Below are positions 27,501 to 38,600 of a stretch of 64,000 bases of DNA, one piece after another. The DNA comes from Penium margaritaceum (taxonomy: Eukaryota > Streptophyta > Zygnematophyceae > Desmidiales > Peniaceae). A program made the translations under genes and the position numbers. The first letter of the stretch is position 1; the number at the start of each line of letters is the position of its first letter. The DNA is taken from NCBI GenBank assembly GCA_023375785.1, contig SZWC01000517.1:209003-273002 (forward strand), written 5' to 3'. The notes beneath the pieces were generated by a model, which made no database searches, was not told the DNA's origin, and saw only the letters and a list, made by a program, of their open reading frames with translations.

Positions 27501-30500
27501 GTGTTATGAGTTTTCAATGTTGACCACACATAGTGGACTTCTTCTGTCATAGTCAAGGACATATGCATCCTTTGGTTTGTCACTGTGCATGCTAGCCACA
27601 CCATGCCACTACTTGTTTGAAAACGTTCTATTTGCTAGTTGAAAACTAGTGTTCCCAATCCATTGTTTCCCCCTATGACCGTTTGCGACTTGTGTTATGC
27701 GTTTTCAACGTTGACCACACACTCTGAGCTTTTGTTGGTCATGGTTAGTGACATATGCCTACTTTGGTTTGTCACTGTACATGGTTACTACCCCGTGTCA
27801 CTATGTATTGAAGGTCTCTGTGCTTTCTTGTTGATAGCTAGTGTTTCCAAACCATTGTTACCCCCTTCTGGATATCTGTGATTCCTGTTGTGAGTTGTCA
27901 ACATTGACCACGTGAAGTAAAACTCTTTCTTCATGGTCAGTGACATATGTGTACTTTGGTTGGTCACTGTACATTGGAGCCACACTGTGCCACTACATAT
28001 TGAAGGTATTTGTCCTTGCTAGTCGATAACTAGTATTCACAAACCATTACCTTCCACGGTGACCATTTCTGACTCGAGTTATGAGTTGTCAAAGTTTACC
28101 ACACATGGTCACATTCTTTCGTCATGGTCAGTGACATATGCATACCTTGGTTGGTAGTCGTGCATTGTATCCACACCGTGCCACAACGTATTGTAGCTCC
28201 TTGTGCTTGCTATTTGATACTTGGTGTTCCCAAACAATTGTTTCCCCCTCTGACCATTTGTGACTCGTATTATGAGTTGTCGATGTTGACCAGACACAGC
28301 GGATTTCTTTCGTCAAAGGCAGTGCATATGCCTACTTTGGTCGGTCATTGTGCATGGTAGCCACACTGTGCTACTACTGACTGAAATTCGTTGTACTTGC
28401 TAGTTGAGAACCGATATTCCCAAACCATTGTTTCCTCCCCTGACCGTTTGTGACTCGTCTTATGGTTGGTCAACGTTGACCACCCATATCAAAATTCTCT
28501 GGTCATGGTCTGTGACATATGCCTCATTTGGATGTTTGGTGTGCATATAGGCCACACCGTTCCACTACGTATTGAAGTTGTTTTTCCTTTCTAGTCCATG
28601 CATTGGGTTCCCAAACCATTGTCTCTCCCTCTGACCATTCGTGACTCGTGTTATGAGTTGTCAATGTTGACCATACATAGTGGACTTCTTTGGTCATAGT
28701 CTGTGACGTATTCATCCGTTGGTTGGTCATTGTGCACGCTAGCCACACCGTGCCACTACTTGTTGAAGTTCTTCGTACTTGCTAGTTGATAAGTAGTGTT
28801 CCTTACCCATTGTTTCCCCCTCTGACCATTTGTGACTCATGTGATGAGTTTTCAACGTTGACCACACACTGTGAAATTCGTTTGGTCATGGTTAGTGACA
28901 TATGCCTACTTTGGGTTGTCACTGTACATGGTTACCATGCCATGTCACTACGTATTGAATGCATTTGTGCTTTCTAGTCAAACGTTAGTGTTCCCAAACC
29001 AATATTACCGTCCTTTGACTATCTATGACTCGTGTTGTGAGTTTTCAACGCTGACCACATGAAGTGAAATTCGTTCGTCATGGCCAGTGACATATGCATA
29101 CTTTGGTTTGTCACTGTGCATGGTAGCCACGCTGTGCTGCTACATATTGAATGCATTCCTACATGGTAGTCGATAACTAGTATTCACAAACCATTGTCTT
29201 CCACTCTGACCATTTGTGACTCGTGTTATGAGCTGTCAAAGATTACCACACTATTATGAGTTGTCAACGCTGTCCACACACAGCGGATTTCTTTGGTCAA
29301 AGGAAGTACATATGCCTACCTTGGTTGGTCATTGTGCATAGTAGCCACACCGTGCTTATACTGATTGAAGATCACTGTACTTGCTAGCTGAGAACTGATA
29401 TTCCAAGACCATTGTTTCCCCACTCTGACCGTTTGTGACTCGTGTTATGGTTGGTGAAAGTTGACCACTTTCATTGAAACGTTTTCGTCATGGTCAGTGA
29501 CACATGCCTTGTTTGGTTGTTTGGTGTGCATAGTAGCCACACCGTGCCACTATGTATTAAAGTTCTTTGTCCTTTCTAGTCGATACATAGGGTTCCTAGA
29601 CCATTGTCTTTCCCTGTGACCATTTGTGACTCGTGTTATGAGTTGTCAATGTTGACCATCCATAGTGGACTTCTTCTGTCATAGTCAGTGACGTGTGCAT
29701 CCTTTGGTTGGTCACTGTGCACGCTAGCCACACCGTGCCACTACTTGTTGAAAATCTGTCTACTTGCTAGTTGATAACTAGTGTTCCCAACCCATGGTTT
29801 CCCCCACTGACCATTTGTGACTGGTGTTATGAGTTTTCAACGTTGACCACACACTGTGAAATCCGTTTGGTCATGGTTTGTGACAGATGCCTACTTTGCT
29901 TTGTCATTGTACATGGTTACCACACCGTGTCATTATGTGTCGAAGGTCTTTGTACTTTCTTGTTGACATCTAGTGTTCCCAACCCATTATTGGTCCCCTC
30001 TGACTATCCGTGACTCGTGTTGTGAGTTGTAAATGTTGACCACATGAAGTGAAATTCTTTGTTCATGGTCAGTGACATATGCATACTATGGTTGGTTACT
30101 GTGCATTGTAGCCACACTGTGCCACTAAATATTGAAGATATTTGTACTTGCTAGTTGATAACTAGTATACACAAACCATTTTCTTCCATCCTGACCATTT
30201 GTGACTCGTGGTATGAGTTGTCGAAGATTACCACACTTAGTGACATTATTTGGTCATGGTCTGTGAAATATGCCTACTTTGGTTGGTCATCGTGCATGGT
30301 ATCCACACCGTGCCACAACGTATTGAAGCTCCTTGTGCTTGCTATTTGATACTTGGTGTTCCCAAACCATTGTTTCCCGATTTGACACTTTGTGACTCGT
30401 ATTATGAGTTGTCAACGTTGACCAGACACAGCGGATTTCTTTCATCAAAGGCAGTACATATGCCTACTTTGGTCGGTCATTATGCATGGTAGCCACACCG

Positions 30501-32284
30501 TGCTACTACTTACTGAAGGTCCTTATACTTGCTAGTTGAGAACTGATATTCCCATAGCATTGTTTCCTCCCCTGACCGTTTTTGACACGTGTTATGGTTG
30601 GTCAACGTTGACCAGCCATATTAAAATTCTCTGGTCATAGTCAGTGACATATGCCTAGTTTGGTTGTTTGGTGTGCATACTAGCCACATCGTGCCACTAG
30701 GTATCGAAGTTCTTTGTCCTTTCTAGTCGATACATAGGGTTCCCAAACCATTGTCTCTCCCTTTGACCATTTGTGACTCGTGTTATGAGTTGTCAATGTT
30801 GAGCACACATAGTGGACTTCTTGGGTCATAGTCAGTGACATATGCATCCTTTGGTTTGTCACTGTGCACGCTAGCCACACCGTGCCACTGCTTGTTGAAA
30901 AGATTTCTACTTGCTAGTTGATAACTAGTGTTCCCAGCCCATGGTTTCCCCCACTGACCATTCTTGACTCGTGTTATGAGTTTTCAACGTTGACCACACA
31001 CTGTGAAATCCGTTTGGTAATGGTTTGTGACATATGCCTTCTTTGGTTTATACCTGTACATGGTTACCATGTCATGTCATTACGTACTGACGGTCTTTGT
31101 CATTTCTTGTTGATAGCTATTGTTCCCATACCATTGTTACCCCGTCTGAATATCTGTGATTCGTGTTGTGAGTTGTCAACATTGACCACATGAAGTGAAA
31201 TTCTTTGGTCATGGTCAGTGACATATGCATACTTTGGTTGGTCACTCTGCATTGTAGCCACACTGTCCCACTACATATTGAAGGTATTTGTACTTGCTAG
31301 TCGATAACTAGTATTCACAAACCATTATCTTCCACCCTGACCATTTGTGACTTGTGTTATGGGTTGTCAAAGTTTTCCACACATGGTGACATTCTTTGGT
31401 CATGGTCAGTGACATATGCATACCTTGGTTGGTCATCGTGCATGGTATCCAGACCGTGCCACAACGTATTGTAGCTCATTGTGCTTGCTAGTTGATACTT
31501 GGTGTTCCCAAAGCATTGTTTCCCCCTCTGACCATTTGTGACTCCTATAATGAGTTGTCAACGCTGACCACACACAGCGGATTGCTTTGGTCAAAGGCAG
31601 TACATATGCCTACTTTGGTCGGTCATTGTGCATTGTAGCCACACCGTGCTACTACTGATTGAAGGGCGTTGTACTTGCTAGTTGAGAACTGAGATTCCCG
31701 GACCAATGTTTCCCCCTCTGAATGTTTGTGACTCGTGTTATGGTTGGTGAACGTTGACCACCCATATTGATATTTGTTGGTCATGGTCAGTGACATGTGC
31801 TTAGTTTGGTTGTTAATTGTGCATAGTGGCCACACCGTACCACTACGTATTGAAGTTATTTGTCCTTTATAGTCCATGCATAGGGTTCCCAACCCATTGT
31901 CTCTCCATCTGACCATTTGTGACTCGTGTTATGAGTTGTCAATGTTGACCACGCATACTGGATTTCTTCGGTCATAGTCAGTGATGTATTCATCCTTTGG
32001 TTGGTCACCGTGCACGCTAGACAAACCGTGCCACTAGTATTTACAGACCATTATCTTCCACCCTGACCATTTGTGACTCGTGTTATGAGTTGTCAACGTT
32101 TACCACACTTAGTGACATTATTTGGTCATGGTCAGTGACATATGCCTACTTTGGTTGGTCATCGTGCATGGTATCCAAACCGTGCTAAATGTGACTCGTA
32201 TTATGAGTTGTCAACATTGACCACACACTGTGGAGTTCTTTGGTCAAAGGCAGTACATCTGCCTACTTTGGTCGGTCATTGTGC
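21547..32284 (-). repeat. 191-bp satellite, six-monomer HOR, reverse array
   Basis: Same monomers and same F-A-B-C-D-E order as the forward array, on the minus strand. The reverse complement of the E landmark (cctagtttgg or close variants followed by ttgtttggtgtgc) recurs near 22,790, 23,937, 25,082, 26,228, 27,373, 28,514, 29,507, 30,655 and 31,800. Spacing is about 1,146 bp except one interval of about 994 bp caused by an A/F hybrid near 29,251. Two further truncated joins lie near 32,033 and 32,188, close to the array start. Open frames here are short and periodic. I see no other gene. Confidence 0.93.
29240..29262 (-). repeat. A/F hybrid join in the reverse array
   Basis: Reverse A-type sequence (caaagattaccacact) runs directly into reverse F-type sequence (attatgagttgtcaacgc) at about 29,251. 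This removes part of one HOR and shortens the E-to-E interval to about 994 bp. Confidence 0.6.
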
Positions 32285-32529
32285 ATGGTAGCCACACCGT
32301 GCTACTACTGACTGAAGGTCGTTGTACTTGCTAGTTGGTATCTAGTATTCCCAGACCATTGTTTCCCCCTCTGACAACTTGTGACCCATATTATGGGTCG
32401 TCAACGTTGAACACACATAGTAAAATAATGTGGTCATGGTAAGTGGCACATCCCTGATCTCGTTGGTCATTGTGCATGATAGCCACACCATTCCACTACT
32501 TGTTGAGAGTCATTGTACTTGCTAGTCAA
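32285..32529 (-). repeat. Special first monomer(s) of the 191-bp array, inverted copy
   Basis: Read on the minus strand this is header, then a monomer with a variant of 'agattaggcatgtgccac', then 'tactagataccaactagc', then F. This mirrors 151-397 and 20,706-20,950. It shows that the reverse array, like the forward ones, grows away from a header. Confidence 0.72.
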
Positions 32530-32734
32530 TAAATAGCAAAAGGTTTCTCCCTTTGACACCAGGTTGGTTCTTGTTGATTTGTTACGCGTAGGTGCGTTCA
32601 CTGGAATACTCCCTCCCATCCCCCTAGAGGGATGTTCCGTGGCCGACCTGGAGGACAGATTTGCGACCGCATTATGACACCCCCCTACCCCCCACGGCAT
32701 AGGCTCAAAGGTAGAGTTGAGATATCACAACACG

Positions 32735-32760
32735 CCCCCCCCCCCCCCCCCCCCCCCCCC
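32735..32760 (-). repeat. Poly-C (poly-G on minus strand) tract in inverted header
   Basis: An uninterrupted run of 26 C, in the header position occupied by 29 G in copy 2. Confidence 0.9.
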
Positions 32761-32782
32761 GGGTCGCGAGCCTATTCTATAT

Positions 32783-32854
32783 TACGCATACAAGGATTCA
32801 AACCCAGGCTCTACCGCTCCAGAATCTGACCCTATAAGCACTAAGCCTACTCAC
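32783..32854 (-). other. tRNA-like segment with pol III box A and box B motifs (inverted copy)
   Basis: On the minus strand, box B ggtttgaatcc (32,794-32,804 reversed) is identical to copy 2. Box A-like aggcttagtgc (32,838-32,848 reversed) is closer to the tRNA consensus than copy 2. The 33-bp spacing is preserved although flanking sequence has diverged. A functional tRNA is not supported because stems are incomplete. Confidence 0.45.
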
Positions 32855-33025
32855 ATGGTGTTCATACAATGTCCAAATGACAATAGAAGGGTTCCTATGG
32901 GTAAAGGGCATAAAATAAGGGGGTGTATGATTAGAGGGTAGTTTTCAAAAGCATGAATGATAACAAAGTTAGTTGAATCATAGAAACTTGGCGCAGACGG
33001 AATCTCAAATATTGCAACTTCAAGC

Positions 33026-35646
33026 TACACACACTTACACACAGTTATACACACTTACACGTACTTACATGCACTTACATGCACTTACACGCACTTACAC
33101 GCACTTACACGCACTTATATCCACTTATACGCACTTACACGTACTTACATGCACTTACTCGTACTTCCTCGCACTTACACGCTCTTACACGCACTTACAT
33201 GTACTTATATGCACTTACACGCACTTACACGCACTTACACGTACTTACACGCACTTACACGCACTTACAAGTACTTTTACGCACTTGCACGCACTTACAT
33301 GCACTTACACACACTTATACATACTTACATGCAGTTACACATACTTACACGCAGTTACATGTACTTACACGCACTTACACGCACTTACATACACTTACAC
33401 GCACTTACACACACTTACACGCACTTATACGCACTTACACGCACTTACATGCATTTACATGTACTTACAGGCAATAACACGCACTTACACGCAGTTACAC
33501 ACACTTACACATACATACATGCACTTAGACACACTCACGCACACTTACACGCAGTTACACGTACTTACATAGTGTTCCATGTACTTACACCCACTTACAC
33601 GCACTTACACGCACTTTCATGCACTTATACGCACTTGCATGCACTTATACATACACACACATACTTACACTCACTTACACAAACTTACACGCACTTACAC
33701 ACACCTACATGCACTTACACGCACTTACACGCACTTGTATGCACTCACACGCACTTACACGTACTTACACACACTTATACACACTTACGCGCACTTACAC
33801 GGACTTACACGCACCTACACGCACTTACACATACTCATATACACTTACACGCACTTACACGCACTTACATGGACTTACACGTAGTTATACGCATATACAC
33901 ACACTTACACGCACTGACACACGCTTATATGTACGTACACGCACTTACATGCACTTACAGGCACTTACATGCCTTTACACGCACTTACACACACTTACAC
34001 GCACTTACACGCACTTTTACACACTTACATGCATTTGTACACACTTACACGCACTTACATGCACTTACACAAACTTACACGCAGTTAATTGTACTTACAC
34101 ATGCTTACACGCACTTACACGATTTTACACGCACTTACACGCACTTACACGTACTTACACGCAATCACAAATACCTACATGCACTTACACACACTTACAT
34201 GCACTTATACGCACTTATACGCACTTACATGCACATACACCCAGTTACACGCATTTACACACAGTTACACCCACTTACACACACTTATACTAACTTACAC
34301 ACAGTTACAAGCACTTACACACATACACGCACTTACACATACTTACACACACTTACACGCACTTACACACACTTATACGCACTTCCAGGTACTTACACAC
34401 ACTTACACGCACTTACACCCACTTACACGGACTTACACGCACTTACATGCAATTACATGCACTTACATGTACTTATACGCACTGACACACACACTTACAT
34501 GCACTAACACCCACTGACACGTACTTACAAGCACTTACATGCACTTACACGTACTTATACGCACTTACGCACACTTACACATACTTACACTCACTTACAC
34601 ACACTTACACGTACTTACACACATATGCACTTACACACACTTACACGCACTTTCACGCATTTACATGCACTTACATCCACTTACACACACTTACATGCAC
34701 TTACACACACTTATACGATCTTACACACACTTAGACGCACTTCCACGCAGTTACACGCAGTTACAGGCACTTACACAAACTTACACGCACTTACACGTAC
34801 TTTTACACACTTACACGTACTTACACGCACTTACAAGCACTTACATGCACTTACACATACTTACACCCACTTACATGCACTTACACGCATGTACACACTC
34901 TTATACACACTTGCACGTACTTACACGTACTTACACGCACTTACACTTACTTACACACACTTATACACACGAATACATACTTACACGCACTTAAACGCAC
35001 TTGCGCACACTTACTCGCACTTACACGCACTTACACACACTTACACACACTTATACACACTTACACGCACTTACACAAACTTACAAGCACTTACATGCAC
35101 TTACACGCACTTACACACACTTATACGCAGTTACACGCACTTACAAGCACTTACACGCATTTACACGTACTTATACACAACTATACACACTTACACGCAC
35201 TTACACGCACTTATACGTACTTATACGTACTTACACATAGTTACACATACTTACACGCACTTACAGGCACTTACACACACTTACACGCACCTACATGCAC
35301 TTACACGCACTTACATGCACTTACACGTACTTACACGCACTTACATGTCCTTACACGCACTTACACACAATTACACGCACTTACACACACTTACACGCAC
35401 TTACACACACTTACACGCACTTACGCGTACTTTCACGCACATAAACGCAGTTACACACACTTACATGCACTTACACGTACTTACACGCACTTACACACAC
35501 TTACATGCACTTACAGGCACTTACATGCACTTACACATACTCACACGCTCTTACATCTACTTACACACACTTCCACGCACTTAGACGCACTTACATGCAC
35601 TTACACGCACTTACACGTAGTTACACGCACTTACACGCACTTATAC
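33026..35646 (+). repeat. Decamer minisatellite, forward block 1
   Basis: Tandem decamers, consensus gcacttacac, with frequent single-base variants (gtacttacac, acacttacac, gcacttatac, gcagttacac). All three forward frames read a rotation of LTRTYTHLHA without stops, giving overlapping open frames of up to 452 codons that are not genes. The block begins flush with the inverted header and ends at a foldback junction. Confidence 0.95.
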
Positions 35647-35676
35647 GCACGTATAAGTGCGTGTAAGTGCGTGTAA
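35621..35676. repeat. Foldback (palindromic) polarity switch
   Basis: The 26 bp at 35,621-35,646 and 35,651-35,676 are perfect reverse complements separated by 4 bp (gcac). This is the switch from gcacttacac to gtgtaagtgc polarity. A perfect inverted repeat with a 4-bp loop could form a hairpin or cruciform and is what a template-switch or foldback replication event leaves. Confidence 0.85.
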
Positions 35677-38600
35677 GTGCGTGGAAGTGTGTATAAGTGC
35701 ATGTATGTGTGTCTAAGTGCGTGTAAGTATGTGTAAGTACGTATAAGTGCGTGTAAGTGTATATACGTGCGTGTAAGTGCGTGTGAGTGTATGTAAGTGT
35801 GTATAAGTATACGTAAATGCGTGGAAGTACGTGTAAGCATGTATAAGTGCGTGTAAGTGCGTGTAAGTGCGTGTAAGTGTGTGTAAGTGTGTGTAAGTGC
35901 ATGTAAGTACGTGTAAGTGTCTATAAGTGCGTGTAACAGCGTGTGAGTGCGTGTAAGTGCGTGTAAGTGTATGTAAGTGCGTATAAGTACGTGTAGGTGC
36001 GTGTAAGTGCGTGTAAATGCGTGTAAGTGTGTGTAAGTGTGTATATGTCAGAGTAAGTGCATATAAGTGCATGTAACTGCGTGTAAGTGCGAGTAAGTGC
36101 GTGAAAGTGCGTCTAAGTGCGTATTCGTGCGTATAAGTGCGTGTAAGTACGTGTAAGTGCATGTAAGTGCGTGTAAGTATGTGTAATCGATTTAAATGTG
36201 TGTAAGTGCGTGTAAGTGCATGTAAGTACGTGTAAGTGTGTGTAAGTGTGTGTAAGTAGGTATAAGTGCGTGTAAGTACATGTAAGTGTGTGTAAGTGCA
36301 TGTAAGTGCATGTAAGTACGTGTAAGTACATGTAAGTGGGTAGAAGTACGTGTACGTGCGTGTAAGTACGTGTAAGTGCGTGTAAGCATGTGTGCGTGCG
36401 TGTAAGTGCATTTAAGTGCGTGTAAGTGCGTATAAGTGCGTGAAAGTGCATGTAAGCGTGTGTAAGTGCATGTATGTGCGTGTAAGTGCGTGTAAGTATG
36501 TGTAAGTGGGAATGAGAGTGTGTATGTACGTGTAAGAGCATGTAGGTATGTGTAAGTACGTGTAAGTGTGTGTAAGTACGTGTAAGTATGTAAGTGTGTG
36601 TAAGTGCATGTAAGTGCGTGTAAGTGCGTGTAAGAGCGTGTAAGTGCGTGTAACTATGTGTAAGTGAGTGTAAGTACGCGTAAGTATATGTAAGTGCATG
36701 TAAGTGCGTGTAAGTGCGTGTAAGTGCGTGTAAGTTCATGTAAGTATTTGTAAGTGCGTGTAAGTACGTGTAAGTGCGTGTAAGTGCGTGTAAGTTCGTG
36801 TAAGTGTGTGTAATTGCGCGTAAGTGCAATTAACTGCATATAAGTGCGTGTAAGTGCGTGTAAGTGTGTATAAGTATGTATAAAGTGCATGTAAGTGTGT
36901 GCAAGTATGTGTAAGTGTGTGTAAGTGTGTGTAAGTGCATGTAAGTACGTGTAAGTGCGTGTATGTGCGTGTAAGTACGTGTGAGTGCGTGTAAGTGCAT
37001 GTAGATGTGTGTAAGTGTGTGCAAGTGTGTGTTAGTGCGTATAAGTGCATGTAAGTACATGTAAGTGCATGTAAGTGCGTGTAAGTGCATGTAAGTGTGT
37101 GTAAGTGTGTGTAAGTGTGTGTAAGTGCATGTAAGTGCATGTAAGTGCGTGTAAGTACGTGTAAGTACGTGCAAGGTGTGTGTACGTTCGTGTAAGTCTG
37201 TGGAAGTGTGCATAAGTATGTGTAAGTGCGTGTAAGTGCATGTAAGTGTGTGTAAGTGTGTGTAAGTGCGTGTAAGTGCGTGTAAGTATGTGTAATTGTG
37301 GGTAAGTACATGTAAGTACGTGTTAGTTTATGTAAGTGTGTGTAAATGCGTGTAAGTGCGTATAAGTGTGTCTAAGCACATGTAAGTGTGTGTAACAGCG
37401 TGTAAGTGCGTGTAAGTGCATGTAAGTACTTATAAGTGCGTGTAAGGGCGTGTAAGTGTATGTAAGTGTGTTTTCATGCGTGAAAGTCCGTGTAAGTGCG
37501 TGTAAATGCATGTAAGTGCGTGTAAGTGCGTGTAAGTGTGTGTGAGTGCGTGTGAGTGCGTGTGAGTGCGTGAAAGTGCATGTAAGTGCGTGTAAGTACA
37601 TGTTAGTGTGTGCAAGTGGGTGTAAGTGCGTGGAATTGCGTGTAAGTACGTGTAAGGAAATGATAGTGTGTGTAAGTGCGTGTAAGTGCGTGTAGGTCCG
37701 TGTAAGTGCGTGTGAGTATGTGTAAGTGCGTGTAAGTGTGTGTAAGTGCGTGTAAGTGTGTGTAAGTGCTTGTAAGTGCGTGTAAGTACGTGTTAGTGAG
37801 TGTAAGTGCATTTAACTACGTGTAAATGCGTGTAACTCCGTGTAAGTGTTTGTAAGTGTGTGTTTGGGTGTAAGTATGTGTTAGTGCATGTAAGTGCATG
37901 TAAGTGCGTGTGAGAGCGTGTAAGTGCTTGTAAGTGTGTATAAGTACGTGTAAGTGTGTGTAAGTACATGTAATTACATGTAGGTGCGTGTAACTAAGTG
38001 TAAGTGCGTGTAAGTGCGTGTAAGTGCGTGTAAGTGCATGTAAGTACATGTAACTGCGTGTAAGTAAGTGTAACTGCATGTAAGTGTGTCTAAGTGCGTG
38101 TAAGTGCGTATACGTGCGTGTAAGTGCATGTAAGTGCATGTAAGTACGTGTAAATATGAGTAAGTGTGTGTAAGTAAGTATAAGTGCATATTCCTACGTA
38201 TAAGTTTGTGTAAGTACGTGTAAGTGTGTGTAAGTACGTGTAAGTGTGTGTAACTGCGTGTAAGTGCATATAAGTGCGTGCAAGTATGTGTAAGTGTCTG
38301 TAAGTGCGTGTAAGTGTGTAAAAGTGCGTGTAAGTGCGTGTGAGTACGTATAAGTATGTGTAAGTACGTGGAAGTGCGTGTAAGTGCGTGTAACTGTGTG
38401 TAACTACGTGTAAGTGCGTGTAAGTACGTATAAGTACGTGTAAGTGCATGTAGCTATGTGCAAGTGCGTGTAACTATGTGTGAGTACGTTTAAGTGTGTT
38501 TAAGTGTGTGTAAGTGCGTGTATGTACGTGTAAGTACGTGTAAGTGCGTGTAAGTACGTGTAAGTGTATGTAAGTGTGTTTAAGTGCGTATAAGTGCGTA

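Larger units (their letters stand above)
32530..33025 (-). repeat. Array header module, copy 3 (full length, inverted)
   Basis: Reverse complement of the module at 20,201-20,705, with the same landmarks in the same order: the aacaaatcaacaa segment, the gccgtgggggg segment, a homopolymer (C on the plus strand), the tRNA-like segment, tttacccatagga, actaactttgttatcatt and gaagttgca. Its outer end, at the c of 'tgcaacttcaagc', touches the first decamer of the minisatellite with no visible spacer. It is diverged from copy 2 by substitutions and small indels, so the two are not a recent duplication. Confidence 0.85.

Noticed and set aside
20201-33025. Classical DNA transposon with terminal inverted repeats
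   Set aside because: Inverted termini exist, but no target-site duplication is seen (ttcaa on the left against tacac on the right) and there is no transposase. The interior is satellite only, so it is left as an unclassified unit.
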